Below, piece by piece: positions 32,635 through 41,465 of a DNA stretch of 64,000 nucleotides (position 1 is its first letter; every line of letters starts with the position of its first letter). The translations under genes were made by a program, and so were the position numbers. Source of the stretch: Microvirga sp. VF16 (GTDB lineage: Bacteria; Pseudomonadota; Alphaproteobacteria; Rhizobiales; Beijerinckiaceae); contig NZ_CP069356.1 in NCBI RefSeq assembly GCF_016864375.1, positions 806,001 through 870,000 of the forward strand. Direction: 5' to 3'. The notes under the pieces were generated by a model. The model ran no database searches. It saw nothing but the letters and a program-made list of their open reading frames with translations, and was not told the origin of the DNA.

Positions 32635-32763
32635 CGTTGTGTCCTTACGAGGAAAACTCTGAGACGGCTTCTGATATGGCCTGCTTGACGGCGTCCTTGA
32701 ATGCCGCCGTCCACCCATGGCTACCGAAAACAGCCTCCTGAGCTGACTCCTGTTCTGCATTCA

Positions 32764-33233
32764 TGGGTGTACTCCGTGCTCAATCTGGACAAGAAGCCGG
32801 AGGACTCGGTCCGTCTTACCCTGAGTTACCAGGTCCAGAGGTGTGGCCTGCAGCACCTGATTAGGTCGAATTACCAGCTCAGGCCCCGCTCACCGAAGAC
32901 CTCTTGTGCCCTCCCGATGACCGTGGCGATCTCCGGTCCAGCGCCTTTGAGGGACTTGATCTGCTCGATTTGCCCTTCGAGGCGGGCAATCGCTTGGTCA
33001 ACTAAGTCGGTGTTCGCTGCGGTGTAGGGCTCGAAATCCACGTCCATTTCAATGGGTGGGATATGGTCTTCGCCACGAAGGAACTTCAGGAGTACGAACT
33101 GGCCTGCCTCGGTCACCAAGAGCTCGTCCGGCGAACGCCCGCCGAACCACAGGTGAGGTCTCTTCAGGAAGTCCTCAGGGTCATCGTAAAGATCTGCAAT
33201 GAGAGTGCGGATCTCGTCGGCCATCTGTGTCAT
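32764..33233 (-). pseudogene. DUF2384-like protein, copy B, frameshifted
   Basis: From MTQMADEIRTLIADLYDDPE it follows copy A (6892-7368) closely to GERGLSW and then stops. Nucleotide similarity goes on past the stop to about 32764. Copy A has TGGTTAATCAGACC where copy B has TGGTAATTCGACC, one base shorter, so the frame is lost and the second half (LQATPLDLV and on) is not made. One Asp of the NTDD segment is also deleted. The gene is dead or shortened while its neighbour integrase is intact. Confidence 0.8.
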
Positions 33234-33352
33234 GGATGGAAGTCTAGCATCACACCTAATCCCGGCCAATTCTGTCGGGGGTCGCGATTGTAACCGAGCT
33301 GATGTGAACGATACTGTCCGTCGTGTGGTATGGAGTTCTCTGTCGAGCGGTC

Positions 33353-33574
33353 ATGGCCTCCACCAAGTCTCACCGGGCCATCATGACGGTAATCAGACGC
33401 CACTGGACGATCCATGCACTCTGGCGGTTCCGCGAGCACTACAATCTTGACGATGATGATCCTGACTCCTTGATCGACCTCGCCGATCGAATGGAGCTCA
33501 AGGACCGACCGCTCATGATGGTTCTCGAGCTCAGCCGAGAATTCGGGTCACAGCAGGTGGTTTGCGGATTTTGA
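33353..33574 (+). pseudogene. Truncated copy B of the DUF4258-like small gene
   Basis: RRHWTIHALWRFREHYNLDD and DSLIDLADRMELK match the N-terminal half of the 6427-6774 protein. The rest (VRIVY...VTVLPL) is missing and is replaced by an unrelated tail, PLMMVLELSREFGSQQVV, up to the 15-bp repeat. The stop codon TGA lies inside the 15-bp repeat. It is therefore a broken duplicate. Confidence 0.7.
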
Positions 33575-33583
33575 CAAGAAGTC
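33569..33583 (+). repeat. 15-bp repeat TTTTGACAAGAAGTC, copy 4 (next to integrase B)
   Basis: It lies 42 bases upstream of the integrase B start. The following bases, GGTAAC, and the leader up to the integrase are shared with the site at integrase A. It is a candidate recombination site. Confidence 0.8.
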
Positions 33584-33625
33584 GGTAACCGGTGCTGTGG
33601 CAGGATCCTCCCACAGGAGGATCTC

Positions 33626-34579
33626 ATGCGGACCAATCAGCGGCTGGCCCAGCTCTGGCTCGACGCCCTGGCCAGCGAACTCGGGGCCTCGGCGGGCACC
33701 CTCGCCACCTACACCGACGATCTGAACTGCTATCTTTCGTGGCTGGAGGAGAACAGCTTCGGCCTGGACGAGGTCGGCCTGGAGCAGATCCGGGACTACG
33801 TCGCCGCTCTCGATGAGCGCGACTACGCGGGCTCGACCATCGCCCGCAGGATCACGGTGGCGCGCGGCTTGCACAAGTTCCTGATCGCCGAGGAGCTCGG
33901 CTCGCGCGATCCCACCGCCCATCTGGCGGCTATGAAGCGGTCGCGCAAGCTGCCCTTCGTCCTCTCCATTGCCGAGACCGAAGCGCTCCTGGAGACGGCC
34001 CACAAGCTTGCGGCGGATCCCTCGGTGGGTCTCTACCGGCAGGCCGGCTATGCCCGGCGAGCTGCCCTGTTCGAGACGCTCTATGCCTCCGGCATGCGCA
34101 TCAGCGAAGCCCTGTCCCTGCCATCCGACGCTGCGCCTGCGGGCACCTGCATGCTGCTGGTGCGCGGCAAGGGCGACAAGCAGCGCCTCGTGCCGCTGCA
34201 TGAGCGGGCGATCGCGGCCCTTGCCCTCTGGCAACGGCTGGCGGGGGCCTATTCCGGTGGAGCGCCCTCCCCCTGGCTGTTCCATTCGGTGCGCAATGGC
34301 GCCAGGGCGCTCACGCGCCAGGCGGCCCTGCTCGAAATCAAGGAGGCGGCGGTGGCCGCAGGGCTCTCCAGCCCCGAGCGAGTGTCGCCGCATGTGCTGC
34401 GGCATGCCTTTGCCACCCACATGCATTCCGGCGGCACGGACCTGCGTGTGCTGCAGGAGCTGCTCGGCCATGCCGGCATCGAGACCACCCAGATCTACAC
34501 CCATCTCGATCCCTCCCGCCTCCACCACATGGTCCGCGACCTCCACCCGCTTAATGTGGAGAGCACGTCAGCGGCCTGA
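33626..34579 (+). CDS. XerC/D-like tyrosine recombinase, copy B
   Basis: This 317-aa protein is nearly the same as copy A, with substitutions such as LASELG, YLSWLEENSFG and LSSPERVSPH. All catalytic residues are kept: R158, K182, H256/R259, H282 and Y291. It starts at MRTNQRLAQL after CAGGAGGA. It is inverted relative to copy A, and similarity between the loci ends close to the gene's 3' end (LHPLN). Two intact copies in inverted orientation could also drive inversion of the 27 kb between them. Substitutions scattered along the gene show the duplication is not brand new. Confidence 0.93.
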   Translation: MRTNQRLAQLWLDALASELGASAGTLATYTDDLNCYLSWLEENSFGLDEVGLEQIRDYVAALDERDYAGSTIARRITVARGLHKFLIAEELGSRDPTAHLAAMKRSRKLPFVLSIAETEALLETAHKLAADPSVGLYRQAGYARRAALFETLYASGMRISEALSLPSDAAPAGTCMLLVRGKGDKQRLVPLHERAIAALALWQRLAGAYSGGAPSPWLFHSVRNGARALTRQAALLEIKEAAVAAGLSSPERVSPHVLRHAFATHMHSGGTDLRVLQELLGHAGIETTQIYTHLDPSRLHHMVRDLHPLNVESTSAA

Positions 34580-34732
34580 ACAGCTGGAGCAATGCTTGCG
34601 ACGGTCTCAGGAAGCAACTTTGATCGGCAGATCCGCAGCGATACACTGAGCTCAAAGGGCTCTTGTCCTGATGAAACGCAGTCACTGTACGCCAGATTGC
34701 CAGCGCTTCTCTTGCAGTCGTACCAGGATCGA

Positions 34733-36172
34733 ATGACCATGCTCGGCAACCATTCCCTCTCCGGTCTGATGAAATGGCTTACACACGAGGAATGGCGCGA
34801 GCCGTTTGCGGACGTCCTGGACCTGCACCTCGGTCCAGCGTGCGAAGACTACGAGATGGACTTCGAAGAGATCGCCGAGGTGATCGGCGATCATGCGGCC
34901 ATGACCCTGTGGGGCTGCGCCTTCGAGGACTTCCTGACCCAGTCGATCGAGCCGGACGGACGTAACATCATCGAGGACTATCTCAAGCGGCGTGGCTGGA
35001 AGGAGAGTGCCGGCAACCGACGCTACATGGAGGCGCTGCGGAACTCGTGCATGAGCCTGTACGAGGTCAGCGAGATCGTGCCCGGCCAATCCTTCCTGGC
35101 GCGGGATCTTCTGCGCGGCGGTGAGCCGATCCGGGTCCGCGAGCACTCTGCAACCAAGAGCCTCCAGCTCTGGGACAAGATCGCCGCCCGCATCGTTGCG
35201 GTCTCGGGCAAGAACGTCCTGGCCGGAGGCCTCCTGCCCTTCCGCCCGAGCGCCGCCACTCTGCTCATGGAAGAGCTCACGGCGGCTAGGAAGGAGGCCC
35301 GGCGCGAGTTCCGCAAGCTGACCAAGGAGGTCCAGCCGCCGCCCAGGTCCACCCGGGAAGATGGCCAAATCGCCGACCTCCTGTTCATGGCGACGGCTGC
35401 ACCGATCTTCAGCAACATCTGGCTGGATGACGCCTTGGCCTGTGCCCTCGATCAGAGCCTGCCGACCATTCTCAACAGCGATGGCGACGAGGTGGTCTTC
35501 TGCCGCGTTCGCTTTCCCTTGCGCTCAGGAGGCGCAGCCGCTGAGATCCGGGAGCGCCTGCGCGCCGTTCCGGCATTCCAGGAGGAAAACGATGGCTTCT
35601 GGAACTGGATCGAGCGGCAGCCTGCCAAACGGAAATCCTCAGGCCAGCCGGCGAGCAGGTCCGTCCCACAGCAAGGCCCATCTGTGCGGGTGACGCTCGA
35701 CACGGGCGACACGGTCCTGGGCAACATCGAGCTGACCGACAAGGCACTGGTGCTGGAGGCGAACTCCCGCGAGCGAGCCGAGCGTGGGACGGCCATCCTA
35801 GCTGACTTGGCTGGAACGCTGGTCGGGCCGTCTCTGACCGAGATCGAAACGCTTGAACAGGTCATGACCAGACGAGATGGGTCCACTCATCAGGACCAAG
35901 CCAGCGACCTCCCGGCCGAATTGCAGGCTGAACTCGTCCATGGTGCCTTGACCGACCACTACCGCAAGACCCTCGACGAGCCGATCCCGGCGCTCGGGGA
36001 TCTGAGCCCACGGGCAGCAGCCCGAACCGCCGCAGGTCGGCGCAAGGTCGCCGACTGGTTGAAGCACATCGAAAACCAGACGAAGAGCGGACGCCAGTCG
36101 GACGATCCGATGGCCAGCTACGATTTCACTTGGCTCTGGCGGGATCTGGGCCTGGAAAAGCTCAGGCGATAA
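34733..36172 (+). CDS. Hypothetical 479-aa protein beside integrase B
   Basis: It starts MTMLGNHSLSGLMKWLTHEE after AGGA; a longer frame reaches 34592. Visible features are an acidic N-terminal region (FADVLDLHLGPACEDYEMDF), a basic linker (ARKEARREFRKLTKEVQPPP) and a small beta-rich part (VRVTLDTGDTVLGNIELTD). The C-terminal domain contains HYRKTLDEPIPALGDLSPRA and then YDFTWLWRDLGL. I have seen this type of ending in proteins with SEC-C-like or antitoxin-like modules but cannot name the family. It may be cargo or the next host gene after the module. Confidence 0.75.
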   Translation: MTMLGNHSLSGLMKWLTHEEWREPFADVLDLHLGPACEDYEMDFEEIAEVIGDHAAMTLWGCAFEDFLTQSIEPDGRNIIEDYLKRRGWKESAGNRRYMEALRNSCMSLYEVSEIVPGQSFLARDLLRGGEPIRVREHSATKSLQLWDKIAARIVAVSGKNVLAGGLLPFRPSAATLLMEELTAARKEARREFRKLTKEVQPPPRSTREDGQIADLLFMATAAPIFSNIWLDDALACALDQSLPTILNSDGDEVVFCRVRFPLRSGGAAAEIRERLRAVPAFQEENDGFWNWIERQPAKRKSSGQPASRSVPQQGPSVRVTLDTGDTVLGNIELTDKALVLEANSRERAERGTAILADLAGTLVGPSLTEIETLEQVMTRRDGSTHQDQASDLPAELQAELVHGALTDHYRKTLDEPIPALGDLSPRAAARTAAGRRKVADWLKHIENQTKSGRQSDDPMASYDFTWLWRDLGLEKLRR

Positions 36173-36257
36173 ACCGTGTTCGTCAGCAGCGTTCGACAGC
36201 CGGCACGGTGGGATATATTAAGATGGTCTTTGGGACAGCTGCTCAGCGAGATGCGGG

Positions 36258-36596
36258 ATGATCCGAGCCTCGTGCCATACCGCCGATAATGCCCTTGCGG
36301 TCGAGTTCGACGCGACGCCATGGTTTGTCGAGGCCGATCCACAGAGCATCCTCCATCTTGCTGATCAGGACTGGTCCAGCATCTGGATTGCCGATGCCCT
36401 TGAGACACATCCTGGCTATGAGGGTCTGCATCAGCTAGTCAACTATGCCGCCACCGGGCTGCGGGAGGAGTCGCTTGAGGATCCCACCTGGGATGCACTC
36501 GACTGCAGCGTCAGCCCGTCTGATGCTATGCACTGGCTGGTTGAGAACAGACCAGACATCGCGACACTAATCCAGGATCAACACAGGCCACGGTAA
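36258..36596 (+). CDS. Hypothetical 112-aa protein
   Basis: It starts MIRASCHTADNALAVEFDAT. It is acidic, with FVEADPQSILHLADQDWSSI, LHQLVNYAATGLREESLEDP and MHWLVENRPDIATLIQDQ. No family is recognised. Composition looks coding. It follows the 479-aa gene by 85 bases on the same strand and could be transcribed with it. Confidence 0.6.
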   Translation: MIRASCHTADNALAVEFDATPWFVEADPQSILHLADQDWSSIWIADALETHPGYEGLHQLVNYAATGLREESLEDPTWDALDCSVSPSDAMHWLVENRPDIATLIQDQHRPR

Positions 36597-37073
36597 TCCG
36601 CCGCAGCTGGGGCGGTCCATGCGTCTCTCCAGCTGAACAGTCAGTAGAACAAGATGGGCTTGTCACCTGGATGGAGAGGATCTCGAGCACGTCCTCCATC
36701 GTCACGATCTCACCACGTCACACCCAGGGTGTTTGTCACTGTGCTGCCCGTTCCCAGCTCTGATTGTCCTAGCATTGAGCATATTGATGCTGCCGGCAGC
36801 ATTGCTTCGCCTGTGAGGTTATCTGATAGCACCAGACAGCGGATCCAGTTGACCAAGTCCGCCCCGCGTGTGTTTCACCAAGCTCAGACTGAGGCAATAA
36901 TCCTGGCAGAAGGAATGAATAGGGATGAAGCCTCCCGACACGGAGATAAGACATATCGATGAGGCTGATGTTGGAAGCATGAGATCTTATGGCTACGGAT
37001 GATGACTTGACGGTCCTTTACTGTACTGACAGCCTTCTGACGGGACAGCGCCACAACAAAGAACTCCAATAAC
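36597..37073. other. Stretch with no supportable gene
   Basis: I find no convincing frame or structure. It includes the upstream region of the IHF-beta-like gene; no clear promoter stands out. Confidence 0.4.
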
Positions 37074-37427
37074 ATGATCAAGTCCGAACTAGTTCAGAAG
37101 CTCGCCGAGCACGATCCGCACTTGTGTCGACATGATTTCGAAGTAATCGTGGATGCCATCCTTCACGCCATTCGTGATGGGCTTGCCCGAGGCGACCGGG
37201 TTGAACTCCGTGGCTTCGGAACGTTTGCGGTGCGCAAGCATGCCGCTCGGATGGGTTGTAATCCGCGCACCAAAGAACCGGTTTCTGTTTCAGAAAAACT
37301 CGTGCCTGCCTTCAAGGCTGCCAAGGAGATGCATCAGCGTCTCAATCCCTCATCGCTAGGGCACCGAAACAGAACAGCATTCATGGCATCGAATGCTGCT
37401 GACATTGTCAGTCGCGTCGACGCTTAA
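37074..37427 (+). CDS. IHF beta-type nucleoid protein (HU family)
   Basis: This 117-aa protein starts MIKSELVQKLAEHDPHLCRH, characteristic of the IHF beta subunit. The core RGDRVELRGFGTFAVRKHAA (about 42-61) and the DNA-inserting arm RMGCNPRTKEPVSVSEK (about 62-78) are present. Pro66 of the arm (NPRT) is kept. Residues after about 97 are an extra tail unlike housekeeping IHF. IHF bends DNA and assists recombination and transcription. This is probably a paralogue, given the odd tail and the accessory surroundings. The other half, an IHF alpha, is at 50172. Confidence 0.85.
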   Translation: MIKSELVQKLAEHDPHLCRHDFEVIVDAILHAIRDGLARGDRVELRGFGTFAVRKHAARMGCNPRTKEPVSVSEKLVPAFKAAKEMHQRLNPSSLGHRNRTAFMASNAADIVSRVDA

Positions 37428-37561
37428 GCGTCTGTTGCATCAACCGCAACAACAGCAAGCGCGAGCCATGACGCTGAGACTGTCAGTCTGCACCGCAAAC
37501 GAGCTCCCAAGCCTGATAGCGCCTGCGCCCAGGGAACAGCGTGAAAGAAAGCCCTGCATTA

Positions 37562-37807
37562 TTAGTCAAGCCAATCGATCATCGGCTGATTGATCAGGCA
37601 GATACCGCTTTCAGTGCGCCGGAAGTGCTTTGCCTCAAGATCCGGGTCCTTCCCTACGACAAGCCCTTGCGGAATGCGCACGCCACGGTTGACGATGACG
37701 TTGGACAGTCGGGTCGAAGGAGCAATCTCAACTCCGGGCAGCACCACCGCTTCCTCCAAATGGGCGCTGGAGTGAACACGGACTCCGGTAAAAACAGAAG
37801 TGTCCGC
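37562..37807 (-). pseudogene. glgC C-terminal fragment
   Basis: It reads GVRVHSSAHLEEAVVLPGVE, then RGVRIPQGLVVGKDPDLEAK, RTESGICLINQPM and the stop. This is the left-handed beta-helix end of glucose-1-phosphate adenylyltransferase (GlgC). The catalytic N-terminal 320 or so residues are absent, and upstream codons do not match. It is a truncated relic of a glycogen synthesis gene. Confidence 0.8.
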
Positions 37808-37955
37808 CGCAAGACTCATATGTCTCGGATCGGACGCATCCCGTTCCGCTGCAGAGTATTGAGTGCCCAGAAAGCGGTCGGCTTTGAGGTCGAAAACTCC
37901 TTTCGCGATACCCTTAGAAAGCGACATCTGCCCAACAGATGCCTCAACTTCGTTT

Positions 37956-38399
37956 CTAGAAGCGTGCGCACGTCGCAGTACGCTCGCGCAGGACGGCCTC
38001 TTGGTCAAAGCGCTGCCTGTACTCGGCAATGATCTCTGAGATCTTACTCCGTGCTGTGGGATCACCGGAGTGAAGCACGGTCACGACTTCCGAGGCCTCC
38101 CGCTCGATTTGGCCATTGGCACTCCGCCATTGCCCGGCTGCCTTCACCACCGTCAGGCCATCAGGAAAGCGTGGCGTGATGATCTCATTGAGGAACCGCC
38201 GCCACTGGGTCTCGCGGACCATTCCTCCATTGGGGCGGTTACGGCCAAAATAGAGCGTGTCGCGAACCATCGACTGATCCCCTGCCTCACACGCCCCTAT
38301 ACTCGGTCGGATGGGCAACGAGGACGAGGCGCAGCCGGCCAATCCCAACGGGAGCGGAACCACCATTGCATGGCAATGAATACGGATGGCCTGCTTCAT
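37956..38399 (-). CDS. DUF3574 lipoprotein
   Basis: This 147-aa protein starts MKQAIRIHCHAMVVPLPLGL and has a lipobox LAGC at about residues 20-23. The mature part has MVRDTLYFGRNRPNGG, WRRFLNEIITPRFPDGLTVV and GQWRSANGQIEREASEVV, which is the DUF3574 core. The function is unknown; a place on the periplasmic side of a membrane is likely. The BrnA-like gene ends 11 bases upstream on the same strand. Confidence 0.8.
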   Translation of the reverse strand: MKQAIRIHCHAMVVPLPLGLAGCASSSLPIRPSIGACEAGDQSMVRDTLYFGRNRPNGGMVRETQWRRFLNEIITPRFPDGLTVVKAAGQWRSANGQIEREASEVVTVLHSGDPTARSKISEIIAEYRQRFDQEAVLRERTATCARF

Positions 38400-38410
38400 G
38401 AGATCGCCTC

Positions 38411-38593
38411 TCACTTGCCAGCGGCCTTCCTCAGGGCTGAATTGATCCGGTCCTGCCAGCCTGGGCCGTCCTCCTGGAAGAACTCCAGCACATCCTGGTC
38501 GATGCGGAGAGTGACCGTCTCCTTCACGCCCGGGATGGCAGAAGCCTTCAGTGGATCGCCTGAACGGCGCCCACCTGGTGATCTCGACATCAT
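38411..38593 (-). CDS. BrnA-like antitoxin (orphan)
   Basis: This 60-aa protein starts MMSRSPGGRRSGDPLKASAI. VTLRIDQDVLEFFQEDGPGW followed by QDRINSALRK is the ribbon-helix-helix of BrnA, the antitoxin and autorepressor of BrnT RNase toxins. brnT normally precedes brnA; upstream here I see no BrnT. It may be a toxin-less remnant serving as a regulator. It lies directly before the DUF3574 gene. Confidence 0.7.
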   Translation of the reverse strand: MMSRSPGGRRSGDPLKASAIPGVKETVTLRIDQDVLEFFQEDGPGWQDRINSALRKAAGK

Positions 38594-38791
38594 CTTCCTC
38601 CCGGTTAGATCCGATCCCATGGGACCTGAAAATAGCGAGGTTTCACGATGGAGCAACGCATGGACGGGCATTCCATTGATGCTTGCCAATCCTTGGTCCC
38701 GCAACTAGCCTTCCTCCGCTGGGGATAGGGCGGCACAGGCAGAATGGGCTCAAGACACCATTCGGGCCGACGAGAGGGACTACAGACGACA

Positions 38792-38998
38792 ATGGCGACG
38801 GGTACCGTGAAGTGGTTCAACGAGACCAAAGGCTACGGCTTCATTCAGCCGGACACCGGTGGCAAAGATGTTTTCGTGCACATCAGTGCGGTTGAGCGCG
38901 CTGGCCTCAGAGGTCTGAGCGAAGGGCAGAAGGTCTCTTACGAGGTCCAGTCCGACCGCAGAACCGGCAAGGAGTCGGCGGTCGACCTGAAGGTTTAG
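38792..38998 (+). CDS. cspA: Cold-shock protein CspA family
   Basis: This 68-aa protein starts MATGTVKWFNETKGYGFIQP with RNP1 (KGYGFIQ) and RNP2 (VFVHIS) for single-stranded nucleic acid binding. It is full length for a single cold-shock domain. Alphaproteobacterial Csp proteins act as RNA chaperones. GAGGGACT lies upstream at a slightly long distance. A strong terminator follows at 39037. Confidence 0.93.
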   Translation: MATGTVKWFNETKGYGFIQPDTGGKDVFVHISAVERAGLRGLSEGQKVSYEVQSDRRTGKESAVDLKV

Positions 38999-39036
38999 GA
39001 CACTTCAAGGTATTATACGGGCTTCCCGTGGATACG

Positions 39037-39068
39037 AATGGCCGCTCCCGATGGAGCGGCCATTTTGC
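39037..39068 (+). terminator. Rho-independent terminator of cspA
   Basis: AATGGCCGCTCC (39037-39048) pairs perfectly with GGAGCGGCCATT (39053-39064) over a 4-nt loop, followed by TT. The stem is 12 bp and the T run is short. Confidence 0.75.
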
Positions 39069-39340
39069 TGTACCCTGTCCTGTCGAGTGCCCCACTCTCG
39101 AGACCTGATGATTGTCCTTCCGACCGACGAGCGCATGTCAAGGAGCCTCTGAGGAGGCCAGGGCCGGTCATGGCCCATGATGGCTGCTCTAAGATCATGT
39201 ACTCGAGACGCGCGGGTGTTCGCTGGTAAATTTTTGTGAAGGCAGATTCCTGCGACGCCCCTTCGGTCCAATCGTCAGAGTTTCACATGATTGGTGCAGC
39301 GGATCCGTCTGATGCGAGTTCCGTCATCTCGAGGATAGGC

Positions 39341-40018
39341 TCAGCGCCCCTGCGGCTGCAACGACCGGGCGAGCTCCCTGATCACGCTATCCTCAATGTT
39401 GAGCCTGCCGAGTTCTTGCTCAGCCTCAGGATCTAAGGCTGCCTCCGAGGTCTCGGGCACGCGCAACACCTCAGTTGGTTGTGGCTGGGGCTCACCAGCG
39501 CGGTTGTCCAAGACATCGAGCAAGCTATGAAGGGCTTCATTCGTGACTTCCAGCTCCAGAGTGGATTGCAGACCAGCGAGAGCCAGAGAGCGGACCTGGT
39601 AGGCGGGTTCACTGGTGACCTCGGGACCGAACCAAGCCGGTGGCTGGAACTTGCGCGCCATCTTGTCTTGCTTGAACGCAATGCTGATCAGGTCGAGAGG
39701 CGCCGGGGTGACGAAGCGCTGGATGGTGGCGCTGTGCGAGCCGATGTCGATTGGGATGCTCAGATGCTCGGTCTGTCCTGCCGTCAGCTCAAGCAGCGCC
39801 TCGGCCTGAGGACAGGAGATCTCAGCAGATTCCTCCAGCGGACTGGTTGAGGCGTGGGAGATCAGGATGAGGTGACCGGCATTCTCTGTCACCTCCACAT
39901 GTGTGCTGCGCCCTGGTCCTTCCGGGAAATAGCCCTGTCGGACGAGGCGGCCTCCTCTCTCCTTCTCAATCAGCCGAGCCAGAGCGGAAGCGAGCAGGAA
40001 GACGCGGGTGGCGCTCAT
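39341..40018 (-). CDS. CYTH-like protein with lost catalytic residues
   Basis: This 225-aa protein starts MSATRVFLLASALARLIEKE after GGAGAG. The order of segments follows a CYTH domain: RLVRQGYFPE (the IxQGYL strand), HVEVTENAGHLILISHA (normally RxR...LTxK), ISCPQAEALLELTAGQTEHL and FQPPAWFGPEVTSEPAYQVR. The last is close to the family's PPWLGxEVTxDxxY. The Glu-x-Glu-x-Lys and Arg/Lys residues that bind triphosphate are missing. The C-terminal 70 residues are acidic. I infer a non-enzymatic relative; the family call is moderate. Confidence 0.6.
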   Translation of the reverse strand: MSATRVFLLASALARLIEKERGGRLVRQGYFPEGPGRSTHVEVTENAGHLILISHASTSPLEESAEISCPQAEALLELTAGQTEHLSIPIDIGSHSATIQRFVTPAPLDLISIAFKQDKMARKFQPPAWFGPEVTSEPAYQVRSLALAGLQSTLELEVTNEALHSLLDVLDNRAGEPQPQPTEVLRVPETSEAALDPEAEQELGRLNIEDSVIRELARSLQPQGR

Positions 40019-40373
40019 CGGGTCAGCTCTCCACAAAGGGTTCTGCTGGTCGAGCCAGCTCATCTCAAGCTAGGGTTAAGGACTCATCAGGGAAGAGATC
40101 TCGGCACTGCGTCGGTCAGAGAGCATTCGAGCCGGATGATCCTCGCCCACCGGGCAGAAGCGAAATCTCCTCAATCGCGGGCACGGCTGTTCATCGTGCA
40201 ACGAAGGCGGTGGTCAAGCCAGCCGGCACTGTTCGCACCAGAGCCCTTGTGAGAGACAAGATTGGAATAGTTCGGGCCGTCATGGTGATGCAGGCATCGC
40301 GCAATCTCTCTTGAAATAAAAGCATGTAACGTTCTATGAAAACATGCAGCATCCATTGTGAGGGAGAGAACAA

Positions 40374-40631
40374 GTGGTCCAGCGCTCTGAGCAAGAGAAC
40401 AAGCTACCCGGCACCAACGGCCCTGCCAGCCCCCAGCTCGACCGTTTGGAGAGGTTGGCGAACGCGGCGGCGACTGCTGCTCAGGCAAAACAATGGCGGG
40501 CACGCAAGAGCGGCCTGGATCAGCAAGAGGAATCCTCAGAGGTGCGCAACCTCTCTCATGATGCCGAGGCCAGAGCGCAAGCGGAAGCGGCCATGCAGCA
40601 GTTGATGGCAAAGTCGAAGGGGAAGCGGTGA
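40374..40631 (+). CDS. Hypothetical 85-aa charged protein
   Basis: GTG start after GAGGGAGA. The sequence is helical and Ala/Gln/Glu-rich: LDRLERLANAAATAAQAKQW and HDAEARAQAEAAMQQLMAKS. No family is recognised. The good ribosome site is the main support. Confidence 0.6.
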   Translation: MVQRSEQENKLPGTNGPASPQLDRLERLANAAATAAQAKQWRARKSGLDQQEESSEVRNLSHDAEARAQAEAAMQQLMAKSKGKR

Positions 40632-41019
40632 TCATTGGATCGTTCCGGCACAGCGTATGCCTTTCGATCAGGCTGTTATCGAGCCGTGCGAGCAATGGCA
40701 CCGCTGACGCGTCCTCTGCGAAAAGGAGCGCCCACCATCTCAAAGGACGCTCTCAGGTTCGACCACAGGGCAAGTCATTATGCCAAAGGAGACCTTCGCT
40801 GGAATGGCTGGAGCGGCTAATCTCATGTCAGGGCCTCTCATGGCTTGATCCGCTGGATCGCCTTGATCGCGAGGTCCCGACGCCGGCCGATCGGGAGGTT
40901 CTCCAACCTCCTATCGCGCCGGCGTTGCCGTTCTCGGGACAGGGTTGATGAGAGGTCTGTTGAACAAACAGGATGGCAAATCGCTGGCCGCAGTGATCTC
41001 GCTTTGGATTTTGCAAAAG
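40632..41019. other. Stretch with no supportable gene
   Basis: Frames here are short and Arg/Ser-rich without motif. No structure is recognised. Confidence 0.4.
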
Positions 41020-41388
41020 TTAGTCTCGCCTCAAGAACTCCAATCCTGGTGGTAGGTCGTGTTCCTGTCGCGCTGGTCTCATCGCCTTGATGAAGGATTT
41101 TGGTTTCGGAGGCGCCTCGTCAGTAATCCAGGCCGACTTCCCATCAGGCGTCTCTAGCGGGCATCCAGCTTCAATATGGATCACTGCTTCATGTAGCCAT
41201 TCGGCCTGCTGCGCGGCAGAGAATTGCGACAGGTAGCGCTGATCCCGTTCATGGAAGGCGACCTCCAGGTTGCCATCGCCCTTGTCGCTGACCTGGATTA
41301 TAATCTGATCCAGCAATCTTTCCTCAATGAGGTATCCATTCATCTGGGCAGCTGTGACAGGACCGGTGACCGTGACCAATCTCTTCAT
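41020..41388 (-). CDS. Hypothetical 122-aa protein
   Basis: It starts MKRLVTVTGPVTAAQMNGYL and includes LLDQIIIQVSDKGDGNLEVA, AEWLHEAVIHIEAGCPLETP and a basic C-terminus. The preceding bases read AGAGAGGTGATGGCATG, with AGGTGA at good spacing. The family is unknown. Secondary structure looks like a compact alpha/beta domain. It stands alone. Confidence 0.65.
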   Translation of the reverse strand: MKRLVTVTGPVTAAQMNGYLIEERLLDQIIIQVSDKGDGNLEVAFHERDQRYLSQFSAAQQAEWLHEAVIHIEAGCPLETPDGKSAWITDEAPPKPKSFIKAMRPARQEHDLPPGLEFLRRD

Positions 41389-41465
41389 GCCATCACCTCT
41401 CTGAAAGGCTCAGGCGAGTGTAGGTAGTAGTTGCGATGGAATGGTATGAGATTCTGCTAACATCC

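Noticed and set aside
32780..32800. GGACAAGAAGCCGG, resembling the 15-bp repeat
   Set aside because: It matches only the middle ACAAGAAG and lies within the DUF2384-like coding similarity; treated as chance.
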